Positions 44,036-53,057 of a stretch of 64,000 nucleotides of DNA are shown piece after piece. Each line of letters opens with the position of its first letter. Within the stretch, counting starts at the first letter, position 1. The notes beneath the pieces were generated by a model, which worked only from the letters and a program-made list of their open reading frames with translations, made no database searches and was not told the DNA's origin. The translations under genes and the position numbers were made by a program. Origin of the DNA: Acidobacteria bacterium UBA7540 (GTDB lineage Bacteria > Acidobacteriota > Terriglobia > UBA7540); assembly GCA_002478145.1 (NCBI GenBank), contig DLMI01000162.1, positions 1-64,000 of the forward strand. The letters run 5' to 3'.

Positions 44036-44041
44036 TATAAT
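44036..44041 (+). promoter_or_regulatory. TATAAT -10 element of the RHH pair (leaderless)
   Basis: TATAAT followed by 6 bp and the ATG at 44048, the same -10-to-ATG distance as for genes A1 and A2. No clear -35 was found. Confidence 0.5.
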
Positions 44042-44047
44042 GGTGTC

Positions 44048-44305
44048 ATGCCTGCTTCTAACAAACTTGTTCGCCAGACCGTGGGCCTTCCGGCAGACAC
44101 GGCGCGGCATGTGCGCAGCCTGGCGAAGCGACGACGCCTCAGCGCCAACCGGATCATTGTTGAGCTCGTGGAAGAGGGGATCGAGGCCCAGAAGCGCAAA
44201 CAGAAAGAGTTCTTTGATCTCGCCCAGCGTTTCCGCGCGGCAACCGATCCTAAAGACGTTGCTCGCCTCGGGGATGATTTGGGCCGCATGGTTTTTGGCG
44301 AGTGA
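44048..44305 (+). CDS. Ribbon-helix-helix antitoxin-like protein
   Basis: 85 residues from the ATG at 44048. The first 50 form a RHH domain (KLVRQTVGLPADTARHVRSL, then SANRIIVELVEEGIEAQKRK). The helical tail (FRAATDPKDVARLGDDLGRM) could bind a partner. The stop overlaps the next ATG as TGATG, so the two genes are coupled. It should bind its own promoter as a dimer. Confidence 0.8.
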   Translation: MPASNKLVRQTVGLPADTARHVRSLAKRRRLSANRIIVELVEEGIEAQKRKQKEFFDLAQRFRAATDPKDVARLGDDLGRMVFGE

Positions 44306-44550
44306 TGCCGCACCTCGAGACCTGGGATAAGCTCCCGCCCGCAATCCGCCAGCACCTGATGGACAGGATGCGGGATCGACGCATCAGCATCGCTGACCTT
44401 AATAAGCTTCGGATTTGGGTTGAATCTCACCCGTTCGTTCCGGAGGGTGAGTGGCAAAAGGATTTCGGATCTTTCAAAATCTGCGGTGAGGGACCGCATC
44501 CGAAGACATTCCTGCTTCCTGGTCAGCCGGCCAAGGGCGAAAGCCTGTGA
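44305..44550 (+). CDS. Small partner protein of the RHH gene (toxin candidate)
   Basis: 81 residues. LETWDKLPPAIRQHLMDRMR, ISIADLNKLRIWVESHPFVP and FGSFKICGEGPHPKTFLLPG. I recall such short proteins next to RHH genes in diverse bacteria, but with no named function. The size, coupling and operon position are those of a toxin-antitoxin partner; the sequence alone does not show an enzymatic site. Confidence 0.65.
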   Translation: MPHLETWDKLPPAIRQHLMDRMRDRRISIADLNKLRIWVESHPFVPEGEWQKDFGSFKICGEGPHPKTFLLPGQPAKGESL

Positions 44551-44686
44551 GCGCAGGGTGGCTAGGAGGGTGACCGGCGGCGGCGCGCATCGCAGAGCTA
44601 CGCTCTGCGCCAGCCCGCGCGAATTCCGCAACCTCAAAGTCAAGCTTCTGCCTTAGCGCGCGTAGCCGGTTGATAGAGATGATAAC

Positions 44687-45949
44687 ATGAGCGGCACACT
44701 TTCACTTTCAAAGTATTCGATCGGAGTTGGGGACAGGTTTGCTCACCAAGCCAAGCCTCAACTGCGGGCCTGTAGGATGGCAGCCGAGCAGGGAGTGGAA
44801 GTCATCCCGGTGTGGAACAAATCGAACCGGGAACATACCATCATCGGTTCCAGTCCTGCCAGCACGCGAGCGGCGGCCGATGAAGCCGTGAGAACGCTGG
44901 GCTGGACCAAGCCGTACCACGTGGACGCAGACCACATCAATCTCAAGACAGTGGACAACTTCATGGAGGCTTGCGATTTCTTTACCATCGACGTTGCGGA
45001 TATGATTGGCCGACCCTCCCAAGCCGCCCCCTTGCGGGCGTTTGTGGAAGGTCATCCGGAATTGCTGGGAGAGCTGCTCATTCGCGGCGTTGCTCATCCC
45101 TTTCACATCGACCGCGACTTCATGGTCCAGGTTGCGAACAAGTACCTTGCGGCCGTGCAGGAGGCGGGCCTGATCTACCGCCGCGTGGAGGAGAAAAAGG
45201 GCAAGGGGCAATTCATTACCGAAGTGTCGATGGACGAGACAGACTCACCTCAGACTCCGGCGGAACTGCTCATCGTCCTTGCTGCCGTGGCGGAGGAAGG
45301 GATTCCGATTCAGACCATCGCGCCGAAATTTAGCGGCCGCTTCGACAAGGGCGTGGATTACGTGGGCGACTTGGCGGAATTCACCGAAGAATTTTCAAAT
45401 GACATAGCCGCCATCGCATTTGCTGTCCGGCATTACGGGATGTCCAGCAACCTGAAACTCAGCGTGCATTCCGGGAGCGACAAGTTCTCGCTCTACGGGC
45501 CAATCCACCGGACACTTAAGAAATTGGATGCGGGTGTACATTTGAAGACTGCTGGCACGACCTGGTTGGAGGAGCTGATCGGTCTGGCGGAAGCTGGCGG
45601 CGAGGGGCTGGACTTGGCCAAAGAGATTTATGTCGAGGCCTACTCCCGCCGCGAGGAGCTGTGCGCGCCCTATGCCGCCGTGATCAACATCGATCCCGCC
45701 CAGTTGCCCGCTCCGGAGTTGGTGGGGAGGTGGTCGTCGGAACAGTTTGTGTCCGCCCTACGTCACGACCCAAAATCTTCGGCCTACAACTCCAGCCTTC
45801 GCCAACTTCTCCACGTGGGCTTCAAGGTGGCCGCGAGAATGGGAACCCGTTACCTGGATCTCCTGTCCGTTATGGAGACCACCATAGCCAAGAATGTGAC
45901 CGCGAACCTTTTCGACCGCCACCTCAAGCCGTTGTTCATTGGGGAGTGA
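44687..45949 (+). CDS. uxaE: Tagaturonate epimerase-family protein
   Basis: 420 residues. KYSIGVGDRFAHQAKPQLRA, YHVDADHINLKTVDNFMEAC, FTIDVADMIGR, RGVAHPFHIDRDFMVQVANK and KLSVHSGSDKFSLYGPIHRT match the UxaE family, a Zn-dependent barrel that interconverts tagaturonate and fructuronate in galacturonate breakdown. His/Asp-rich motifs (DADH, HSGSDK) are likely metal ligands. No other pectin or hexuronate genes are nearby, so the substrate in this organism is uncertain. Confidence 0.82.
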   Translation: MSGTLSLSKYSIGVGDRFAHQAKPQLRACRMAAEQGVEVIPVWNKSNREHTIIGSSPASTRAAADEAVRTLGWTKPYHVDADHINLKTVDNFMEACDFFTIDVADMIGRPSQAAPLRAFVEGHPELLGELLIRGVAHPFHIDRDFMVQVANKYLAAVQEAGLIYRRVEEKKGKGQFITEVSMDETDSPQTPAELLIVLAAVAEEGIPIQTIAPKFSGRFDKGVDYVGDLAEFTEEFSNDIAAIAFAVRHYGMSSNLKLSVHSGSDKFSLYGPIHRTLKKLDAGVHLKTAGTTWLEELIGLAEAGGEGLDLAKEIYVEAYSRREELCAPYAAVINIDPAQLPAPELVGRWSSEQFVSALRHDPKSSAYNSSLRQLLHVGFKVAARMGTRYLDLLSVMETTIAKNVTANLFDRHLKPLFIGE

Positions 45950-46350
45950 TGGAATTTTAGATTTTGGATTTTAGATTTTGGATTGAGTCTGCCTACTGCC
46001 TGCTGCTTACCGCCTAAGGGGGGCTAGGGCGATTTTAGATTTTGGATTTTGGGCTGGCCCTGCCTTCTGCTTACTGCCTACTGCAAGAAGGGGGGCCAGT
46101 GACTAGGGGCTGGGGAAGAACGGAATGCCGCCTCAAGAGATTGGCAGCTTCGGGCATCAACCACACTCTAAGGTCGCGAGTGAGATACAACCCTGCTGTC
46201 CCAAACACGCTCACAATCTTACAGAGGTGCAAAGTGGAACCCATTATCGCGGTGTCATTCCGAGCGCAGCGAGGAATCTCGCTCGGGGTAACCCGGAAAG
46301 AAGGACAGGGCGAGATTCCTCGCTGCGCTCGGAATGACAGCCCTGCATTG
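45950..46350. repeat. Intergenic repeats before the LssY_C gene
   Basis: Tandem attttagattttgg units at 45955-45985 and 46031-46050, ctgcctactgc units between, and a cgaggaatctcgctc-family inverted repeat at 46252-46340. No gene seen. An open frame across this stretch encodes only repeat translation. Confidence 0.8.
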
Positions 46351-47601
46351 GTGAACACTTCCAATAGGTTTTTGTCGACCCGCTTACTGACTTTCCTGGT
46401 GGCCGGTGCAGTGACATGCTTGACTTTGTTTCAGGCTGAAGCCGCGGCAAAGCCAGGATACCAATCTCTTCCGGAGGGGTACGCGCTTTACCTTCGCCTT
46501 GAGGCGCCCGTAGGCACCACCGTGTCGCACCTTCACGGCGTCGTCAAGGCCCGCATCATCCGCGAGGTGGATAGCGGCAACAGAGTTCTGATCCCGCTGG
46601 GGGCCGAGGTCCAGGGCCGGATTGAGAAGTTGATACCCAGCTCAAGTGCTACCGACCGCGCGCGTTTGCTCATCCGCTTCGACAAATTGATAATCCCGGG
46701 TAACCCGGCTGTAACTTTTGCCGGCCATATCTCCGAGGTTGAGAACGCGCGGGAGAATGTATTGCAGGATGGAACCATACAGGGTGTGTTGGCCAGCGAT
46801 TTGCCCGTGAGCCACCTTGAGGACGCGATGGGCAAGTTGGCAGGACAAGATAGTGAGCTTTCCAAATATGAACAGAAAGCTTTCGGAAAATCTGACACCT
46901 CGATCAATTACGGGGCTGGGACGGACCTGACGCTGGTGCTCGACAAGCCCCTGAGTCTGGCTGAAATGCCTCCCTCCGGCTCCTTCAATCAACTCCCCTC
47001 CGGGGTGCCTTACGCCGTCGCGCGAATGCTGCAAGGCGCTCCGCAGCGAGCTTCAGGAAAGGACGGTAGGCCGGGCGATCCCCTGAACCTTGTCGTGGTC
47101 GGGAACATCTCAGAAATTCGCGATGTGTTCAAACAGGCGGGCTGGGGCGAGGCGGAGAGGAAGACGGGTAAGGCCGTATGGGATACGGTCCGCGCCGTGG
47201 CTGGCGATCAGGGGTTTGGCGGCGCTCCTGTTTCAGACCTCTATCTGTTTGGCCACCGTGAGGATCTGGCGTTCGAGAAAGGGCTGAATACTTTTTTGAA
47301 GCGGCACCACCTGCGCCTGTGGCGGACGGCTGCCACGACTCCCGGTGGCCGCGAAATCTGGCTTGGAGCAGCGACCCACGACACGGGCCTGGACGTTCAT
47401 CCCGGAGTCGTGTCCCATGAGATTGACCCTGACCTTGACGCCGAGCGAACGAAGGTTGGCGCGGATCTCAGGGTCACCGGGCGTGTGGCCGCCGAAGGAT
47501 TGGTGACGTGCCCTGACCCGCTCAGCCAGGGACTCACTGCCACCGGGGGTACGTGGAAGACGGATGGCCGGCTCCTGGTCATCGATCTCGCGACGCAATG
47601 A
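46351..47601 (+). CDS. LssY-like C-terminal domain protein, exported
   Basis: 416 residues from the GTG at 46351. Signal peptide (LLTFLVAGAVTCLTLFQAEA). An N-terminal half of about 220 residues has a beta-rich domain (RIIREVDSGNRVLIPLGAEV, VQGRIEKL) like those in TrbI-type surface proteins. A C-terminal LssY_C domain follows: PLNLVVVGNISEIRDVFKQA, GWGEAERKTGKAVWDT, DLYLFGHREDLAFEK and HPGVVSHEIDPDLDAER. LssY_C is common but of unknown activity. The frame is open upstream only through repeats. Confidence 0.8.
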   Translation: MNTSNRFLSTRLLTFLVAGAVTCLTLFQAEAAAKPGYQSLPEGYALYLRLEAPVGTTVSHLHGVVKARIIREVDSGNRVLIPLGAEVQGRIEKLIPSSSATDRARLLIRFDKLIIPGNPAVTFAGHISEVENARENVLQDGTIQGVLASDLPVSHLEDAMGKLAGQDSELSKYEQKAFGKSDTSINYGAGTDLTLVLDKPLSLAEMPPSGSFNQLPSGVPYAVARMLQGAPQRASGKDGRPGDPLNLVVVGNISEIRDVFKQAGWGEAERKTGKAVWDTVRAVAGDQGFGGAPVSDLYLFGHREDLAFEKGLNTFLKRHHLRLWRTAATTPGGREIWLGAATHDTGLDVHPGVVSHEIDPDLDAERTKVGADLRVTGRVAAEGLVTCPDPLSQGLTATGGTWKTDGRLLVIDLATQ

Positions 47602-47738
47602 GAAGATCGGGAGATCGGGTCATCGGGAGATCGGGTGAACGACAGGATCGGGTGATCGGGCGAACAGAAAGCCAATTCGCGAGACGTTCGTTGTTTACTC
47701 GATGACCCGATCACCCGATGGCCCGATCTCCCGATTCG
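47602..47738. repeat. GATCGGG-family inverted repeat
   Basis: AGATCGGGAGATCGGGTCAT and following copies face GATCACCCGATGGCCCGATC; a long hairpin right after the stop of the LssY_C gene. Confidence 0.92.
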
Positions 47739-47766
47739 CGCTACACTAGGTTGAGCGAGGCATACA

Positions 47767-48108
47767 ATGACAAGTACTCCAGCGGTCTCCTCTGGTGTTT
47801 CCCAGTTCGTACGCGGGAAAATCATTGAAGCGCAAGTCAAAGTCTCCGTGGATGCAACCCGGCCCTTGCCCTTGGTGTGCGCTCTCTACGCGGTGGAATC
47901 TTCGGATGGAGTTTGGCTGTGCGCGTATTATGGCGCAAACCGCAGCGTCTTTGACTTTCTCCCCCAGAAGGGCGCGGACGTGGAGGAGACGAAACTGGGC
48001 ATCGCTTTTCGGACCAAACAGTTTATCCCCAAGGACCAGTTCCGGCCTGAGCAATGGGAAGAGTTCAAGAAAGAGCATTTCATGGCTTACGGCGGACACG
48101 GGGAATGA
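47767..48108 (+). CDS. Hypothetical protein
   Basis: 113 residues, no recognised family. A beta-rich start (VRGKIIEAQVKVSVDATRPL), ALYAVESSDGVWLCAYYGAN, and a charged end (DQFRPEQWEEFKKEHFMAYG). No signal peptide. It is flanked on both sides by GATCGGG repeats, so it forms its own transcription unit. Confidence 0.65.
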   Translation: MTSTPAVSSGVSQFVRGKIIEAQVKVSVDATRPLPLVCALYAVESSDGVWLCAYYGANRSVFDFLPQKGADVEETKLGIAFRTKQFIPKDQFRPEQWEEFKKEHFMAYGGHGE

Positions 48109-48110
48109 AG

Positions 48111-48213
48111 CGGATCGGGAGATCGGGAGAACAGATGATCGGGTGAACAGGAAGCAGATTTGCGATGTGCTGTTCTTTGTTCACCCGATCACCCGATCTC
48201 CCGATCACCCGAT
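48111..48213. repeat. GATCGGG-family inverted repeat
   Basis: CGGATCGGGAGATCGGGAGA faces CGATCACCCGATCTCCCGAT, ending at about 48213. Confidence 0.92.
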
Positions 48214-48239
48214 CAATAGCTGATGAGAGGAGGCAAGTC

Positions 48240-48917
48240 ATGAGTCGATTCAAGATGGGAACGATGGTCATTGCTTTGGCATTGGGCTTTGCCACTGTTG
48301 GGTGGACCCAGGGCATGAGGGGTGGCATGGGTCGCCAGATGCCCCGGATGCTGGGGGCATTCAAACCGGTGGTCGGGGAAGGAGCACAGTACCAGATGAC
48401 CGCAAAGAACGGCACCATGAGTTTTACTTATGCCATCGTGGGCAAAGAGGACGTGGAGGGGAGCACAGGCTACTGGATGGAAATGCGCATGGAAAGCCCT
48501 GGCATGCCTGGAGAGACGGTGATGAAACATCTCATGGTCCTGGGCGGCGACAGGCCCCAGATCAAGCGGATGATCATGCAGTCGCCCGGCAGTCCGCCAA
48601 TGGAAATGCCGATGGGCATGATGCTGGGTATGGGACAGCGCGGGCAGGCGCCCGGACAAGGCGACACTAGTCCAGGAGAGAGAGTTGGGTCGGAAACAAT
48701 CACAGTTCCTGCGGGCACTTTTGAGTGTGAACATTACCGCAAGGTGGAGCCGCATGGGACCGTGGACGTCTGGATATCCAGCAAAGTCTCTCCTTACGGG
48801 ACGGTGAAGATGTCCAGCGGGGAGATGACCATGGTGCTGGAGAAAGTCCTCAGCAACGAAACTTCGCACATCAAAGGCGAGCCCCAGAAGATGGATATGT
48901 CATTTCCGCGCCAATAA
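48240..48917 (+). CDS. Met/Gly-rich exported hypothetical protein
   Basis: 225 residues from the ATG at 48240 (GGAGG seven bases upstream). Signal peptide about 1-24 (MVIALALGFATVGWTQG). The mature part is rich in Met (MRGGMGRQMPRM; PMEMPMGMMLGMGQ), with beta segments YQMTAKNGTMSFTYAIVGKE and ETITVPAGTFECEHYRKVEP. The ETI.VPAGTF..E pattern recurs in uncharacterised exported proteins. Met clusters could bind Cu(I) outside the cytoplasm, but that is a guess. Confidence 0.75.
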   Translation: MSRFKMGTMVIALALGFATVGWTQGMRGGMGRQMPRMLGAFKPVVGEGAQYQMTAKNGTMSFTYAIVGKEDVEGSTGYWMEMRMESPGMPGETVMKHLMVLGGDRPQIKRMIMQSPGSPPMEMPMGMMLGMGQRGQAPGQGDTSPGERVGSETITVPAGTFECEHYRKVEPHGTVDVWISSKVSPYGTVKMSSGEMTMVLEKVLSNETSHIKGEPQKMDMSFPRQ

Positions 48918-49449
48918 CAGATCGGGAGATCGGATGATCGGGAGATCGGGTGAACAGGGAGGAGATTCCGGATACGTTCGTTGTTCGCCCGATCTCCCGC
49001 TCTCTCCATCCCTGGTTGTTCTTCATTTGATTTTCCTATCCCTACGTTGTTTTTTGTTCGCCCGATCACGCGATCACCCGATCAACCGATTCTGTCGTTC
49101 GCCCGACGTCCGGACCACTTGCGCCGCGCGAGGGGTTACTTCGTTAATTTGATCCCTCCTCAACGTGCAACCAACCCCTCACCCGTCCCGCACCGGCTGG
49201 TGAAAGCGCCGGTCGCGGGACACCCTCTCCCCAAGGGAGAGGGCAGTTCTGATAAATCCCACGCACGCCAGAGAGGACAGCCCTCTCCTAGGGCAGAGGG
49301 CAGTTTTGATAGCTCCCGCGCACACCAGAGAGGACAGCCCTCTCCTCGGGGAGAGGGTGGCGATCCCGCAGGCGCGGGAGAGCCAGGTGAGGGGTGCCTT
49401 GCCATCCCGGCGGACTTAGCCGGGACCCCGCACCAAGTCTTTGCGCCTC
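48918..49449. repeat. Repeat-filled gap upstream of argR
   Basis: GATCGGG-family arms (48918-49094), then cctctcccnaagggagagggcagttctgat-type units repeated three times at about 49180-49350, ending in a gtgaggggtgcc copy at 49386. No gene seen. Confidence 0.8.
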
Positions 49450-49503
49450 TTGTCCAGCGTGACAGGTTTTGGTATATTTATAAGTTGTCTGCATAAACTT
49501 ACA
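49450..49503 (+). promoter_or_regulatory. argR promoter and candidate ARG box
   Basis: TTGTCC at 49450-49455, 17 bp, TATATT at 49473-49478. A TGCATAAACTTACA sequence at 49490-49503 matches about 9 of 14 positions of the ARG-box consensus TGAATAATTATTCA and overlaps the ATG. It would place ArgR autoregulation just after the start site. Confidence 0.5.
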
Positions 49504-49949
49504 TGGACAATCTCTACCGGCGCACTCAAATCCTGAACCTCCTCCGTACTGATCCGGCGGCGACCCAAGACGAGCTGCGCCGAAAGCTGGCGCGGCGTGG
49601 CATCCGGGTGACGCAGGCAACGGTGTCGCGGGATATTGAGGAATTGGGTCTGGCCAAGACGCGTTCGGGTTACCGCCTGCCGGATGCCGTCGAGCCTCCT
49701 GCCTCTGTCCAGCCCACCTTGCAGGTTATCCTCAAGGAGTTTCTTCGAGAAGCGGGTCAGGCGTCGAACCTGGTGGTCCTCAAGACGTACCCGGGCAACG
49801 CCCATTCGGTCGCCGCCGTGCTGGATGCGCAGGATTGGCCGGGGGTTGTGGGGACGGTTGCCGGCGATGACACGGTCTTTGTAGCTACTCCCAGCGCCCG
49901 CGAGGCGACGCAATTCAGAAAGAAAATCCTGGCGCTCGTGGGTGCATGA
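49503..49949 (+). CDS. argR: Arginine repressor
   Basis: 148 residues. N-terminal winged helix (RRTQILNLLRTDPAATQDEL, then GIRVTQATVSRDIEELGLAK), and a C-terminal arginine-binding trimer domain with NLVVLKTYPGNAHSVAAVLD, VVGTVAGDDTVFVAT and a terminal ALVG. It senses arginine and represses biosynthetic genes; argG and argH follow on the same strand. No ribosome site precedes the ATG. Confidence 0.95.
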   Translation: MDNLYRRTQILNLLRTDPAATQDELRRKLARRGIRVTQATVSRDIEELGLAKTRSGYRLPDAVEPPASVQPTLQVILKEFLREAGQASNLVVLKTYPGNAHSVAAVLDAQDWPGVVGTVAGDDTVFVATPSAREATQFRKKILALVGA

Positions 49950-50056
49950 GAAAGATCGGGAGATCGGCTGATCGGGAGATCGGGCGAACAGGAAGCAGGT
50001 TCGGGATAGGTTGTTTTCATTCACCCGATCACCCGATCTCCAGATCTCCCGATCAC
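49950..50056. repeat. GATCGGG-family inverted repeat
   Basis: AAGATCGGGAGATCGGCTGA faces CCCGATCTCCAGATCTCCCG at about 50055; fills the argR-argG gap. Confidence 0.92.
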
Positions 50057-50075
50057 AAAGGGAGTTCGAATAAAG

Positions 50076-51332
50076 ATGACTTCTGCTCCTAATTCCAACC
50101 AGCCCGTTAAACGGGCTGTTCTTGCTTACTCCGGGGGGCTGGACACCTCCGTCATCATCCCCTGGCTGCGTGAGAATTATGGCTGCGAAGTTATCGCCAT
50201 GGTCGGGGATGTAGGCCAAGGCGACGACTACGCAGCGCTTCGCCGCAAGGCCCTGCGAAGCGGAGCCTCGAAGGTCTTCGTCGAGGATCTCCGGGAGGAA
50301 TTTATCACCGGCTACGTTTGGAAGGCGGTTCGAGCGGGGGCCATTTACGAGAGCAAGTATCTGCTGGGGACCTCCCTGGCAAGACCCGTGCTCGCCAAGC
50401 GGCAGGTTGAGATTGCGCTCCAATGCGGAGCGGACGCGCTGGCCCATGGATGCACCGGCAAGGGAAATGACCAGGTGCGTTTCGAGCTGTCGTACCAAGC
50501 CCTGGCGCCCCATCTGCGCGTCATTGCGCCGTGGCGGGAATGGTCCATCAAGTCTCGTGAAGATGCGCTGGAGTATGCGCGTCGCCACAAGGTGCCGGTG
50601 CCGGTGAGCAAGGATGACCTTTACAGCCGCGATCAGAACTTGTGGCACCTAAGCCACGAAGGCGGACCACTCGAAACCAAGCTCGGGGAGCCCCCCGACG
50701 AGGCCTGGAAACTCACCCGCAAACCGCAGGACGCCCCGGCGCGGGAGGCGGAAGTGGTGTTGGGTTTTGAAGCGGGAGTCCCGGTCTCGGTTAATGGGAA
50801 ACGCCTGGCCCCCGTGCGCCTGGTCGAGACCTTGAACGCCCTCGGCGGCCTGCATGGTGTGGGGCGCACGGACCTGGTGGAAAACCGCTTGGTGGGAATG
50901 AAGTCGCACGGCGCTTACGAGACTCCGGCTGGAACGCTCATCATGCTGGCGCACCAGGAACTCGAATCCCTCTGCCTGGATCGCGAGACTTACCACTACA
51001 AGCAACACGTGGCGTTGCGCTATGCGGAATTGCTCTATTATGGGCTGTGGTTTACGCCCCTGCGCGAAGCCCTCGATAGCTTTGTCGAGACGACCCAACG
51101 GAATGTTTCGGGGAGGGTCAAGATGGGGCTCTGCAAAGGGAATCTGCGCATCCTTGACCGCCATTCGCCGAATTCCCTTTACGACACCAGCATCGGCAGC
51201 TTTGTTATGAATCCGGATTATAACCAGAAAGATGCCGAGGGGTTCATCAACATCCTTGGCTTGCCGCTGCGCCTTGCCGCCGCGAAGAATGCGGCGCGGA
51301 AGGCGAAGCTCGCTGCACGGAGAGCGGGATGA
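50076..51332 (+). CDS. argG: Argininosuccinate synthase
   Basis: 418 residues, ATG with GGGAG upstream. ATP pyrophosphatase motif AVLAYSGGLDTSVIIPWLRE, HGCTGKGNDQVRFELSY, DLYSRDQNLWHLSHEGG, and GRTDLVENRLVGMKSHGAYE. It joins citrulline and aspartate. It overlaps argH by 4 bp (ATGA) and lies behind argR, forming an arginine unit. Confidence 0.98.
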   Translation: MTSAPNSNQPVKRAVLAYSGGLDTSVIIPWLRENYGCEVIAMVGDVGQGDDYAALRRKALRSGASKVFVEDLREEFITGYVWKAVRAGAIYESKYLLGTSLARPVLAKRQVEIALQCGADALAHGCTGKGNDQVRFELSYQALAPHLRVIAPWREWSIKSREDALEYARRHKVPVPVSKDDLYSRDQNLWHLSHEGGPLETKLGEPPDEAWKLTRKPQDAPAREAEVVLGFEAGVPVSVNGKRLAPVRLVETLNALGGLHGVGRTDLVENRLVGMKSHGAYETPAGTLIMLAHQELESLCLDRETYHYKQHVALRYAELLYYGLWFTPLREALDSFVETTQRNVSGRVKMGLCKGNLRILDRHSPNSLYDTSIGSFVMNPDYNQKDAEGFINILGLPLRLAAAKNAARKAKLAARRAG

Positions 51333-52735
51333 AGCTTTGGGGAGGACGCTTCACCGGCCGCCGCGACCTGCTCTTCGAGAAATTCTCCGAATCTTTTTCT
51401 CTGGACCAGCGCTTCATTCTCTACGACCTGCGCGTCAACCTTGCCTGGGTGAAGGAGCTGGGGCGGCTGGGCGTGTTCAAGCCCGCTGAAACGCGCCGGC
51501 TGGCGCGGGGCCTCGAGGCAATCCGGCGAAGCGTCGAGCGCAATCCCCATTGGGCCCAGGGACAATCGAGCGAGGACGTCCACACCTGGGTGGAAGCGCA
51601 GCTCGAGCGGCGTATCGGCCCCCTGGCCGGCAAACTCCGCACGGGCCGCAGCCGCAACGACCTCGTGGCGACGGAAGCTCGCCTGTACGTCAAGGATGCG
51701 ATCGGAGACCTCGAGCGGGCTCTTGCGGATATGCTCGAAGCCTTGCTCGGACAGGCTCGCCGCCAGGCTCGAGTTGTGATGCCGGGCTACACGCATCTTC
51801 AGCCTGCCCAGCCGATTCTTTTTGCTCATTACGCGCTGGCCTATTTCCAAATGTTCTGGCGCGATACGGGCCGGCTTAAAGACTGCCGGGAGCGGGCCGA
51901 CGAGTTGCCGATGGGGGCCGGAGCGCTGGCCGGGACTGGCTACCGGCTGGACCGGGAGCGGCTGGCGCGCGCGCTTGGATTCGCGCGGGCCGCTTCGAAC
52001 AGCCTGGACGTTACGTCAGACCGGGACTTCGTCGCGGAGCTTCTCTTCGCTTGCTCCCTCATGATGGTTCACCTTAGCCGCTGGGCTGAGGACCTGATCA
52101 TTTACTCCTCTCCGGGATTCGGCTTTGTGGAGCTGGCGGATGCCTACGCGACGGGCAGCAGCTTGATGCCCCAGAAGAAGAACCCGGATGCGTTGGAATT
52201 GATCCGGGGAAAAGCCGCGACGGTCCTCGGCCGACTTACGGGAATGCTGGCCCTGGTTAAGGGACTTCCTCTCGCCTATGACCGCGACTTGCAGGAGGAT
52301 AAGGGCGCCTTGTTTTCCAGTGTAGATACCACCCGCGAAGCGCTCACCATTGCATCCCGCGTTGCCGCGACGCTGCGCATTCACCCTGAGAGAATGAAAG
52401 CTGCAACCGCTCAGGGTTTTCTAACGGCGACGGATTTAGCCGACGACCTCGTGCGTCGTGGGGTGCCGTTCGCGAAGGCGCATGAACAGGTGGGAAAGCT
52501 CGTGCGCTTCTGCGCCAGCCACGAGCGGACGTTTGGCGATTTGGGCGCTGCCGAAGCACAACGCTTCATACCCTCTTGGGACGCGAAGCTGCGCCGTGTC
52601 GCGGTTTCCGCTGAGGGCGCGGTGAATCGCAGAAATGTTCTCGGCGGCACCGCTCCCCAGCAAGTTGCCCGGCAAATCGCCGCCGCCCAAGGTGCTTTAG
52701 GAGAACTGAAGAAGAGAATCGCGGGGCGGACCTGA
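51329..52735 (+). CDS. argH: Argininosuccinate lyase
   Basis: 468 residues of the fumarase/aspartase superfamily. LWGGRFTGRRDLLFEKFSES, the HTWVEAQLERRIG region, LRTGRSRNDLVATEARLYVK, PGYTHLQPAQPILFAHY, TSDRDFVAEL, and the signature SSLMPQKKNPDALELIRGKA with the catalytic Ser. It splits argininosuccinate into arginine and fumarate. Start overlaps the argG stop. Confidence 0.98.
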   Translation: MKLWGGRFTGRRDLLFEKFSESFSLDQRFILYDLRVNLAWVKELGRLGVFKPAETRRLARGLEAIRRSVERNPHWAQGQSSEDVHTWVEAQLERRIGPLAGKLRTGRSRNDLVATEARLYVKDAIGDLERALADMLEALLGQARRQARVVMPGYTHLQPAQPILFAHYALAYFQMFWRDTGRLKDCRERADELPMGAGALAGTGYRLDRERLARALGFARAASNSLDVTSDRDFVAELLFACSLMMVHLSRWAEDLIIYSSPGFGFVELADAYATGSSLMPQKKNPDALELIRGKAATVLGRLTGMLALVKGLPLAYDRDLQEDKGALFSSVDTTREALTIASRVAATLRIHPERMKAATAQGFLTATDLADDLVRRGVPFAKAHEQVGKLVRFCASHERTFGDLGAAEAQRFIPSWDAKLRRVAVSAEGAVNRRNVLGGTAPQQVARQIAAAQGALGELKKRIAGRT

Positions 52736-52775
52736 AAGGGAGTAGAGAGTCGACAGAAAACGAAGGTTTCCGGCT

Positions 52776-53057
52776 ATGGCCACTAAGCTCGTTTTCCGCG
52801 TCCATGCGCTCCAACGAATGTTCGAAAGGCAACTCGGCATCGAAGATGTCGAGGCGGTCGTCGAAAGCGGGGAGACGATCGAAGACTACCCGAATGACAG
52901 ACCCTATCCTAGCCGGCTTGTTCTGGGTTGGAGAGGCGCGCGTCCTGTGCATGTTGTCGTGGCGCACAATTTGAGCGAGAATGAACTTATCGTGATTACC
53001 GTGTACGAACCGGACCCCGAACTCTGGGAGGCAGATTTCAGGAGGAGGAAGACATGA
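52776..53057 (+). CDS. DUF4258 protein (RelE-like toxin candidate)
   Basis: 93 residues. DUF4258 motif set: FRVHALQRMFERQLGIEDVE, then ETIEDYPNDRPYPSRLVLGW and HVVVAHNLSENELIVITVYE. DUF4258 proteins resemble RelE/HigB folds and are usually followed by a YgiT-type zinc-finger gene, as here. The 4-bp overlap (ATGA) indicates coupled translation. Toxicity has not been shown for most members. Confidence 0.85.
   Translation: MATKLVFRVHALQRMFERQLGIEDVEAVVESGETIEDYPNDRPYPSRLVLGWRGARPVHVVVAHNLSENELIVITVYEPDPELWEADFRRRKT

Noticed and set aside
47602..50056. GATCGGG repeats as a CRISPR array
   Set aside because: Units are short, variable, inverted rather than direct, interrupted by genes, and there are no uniform spacers or cas genes.
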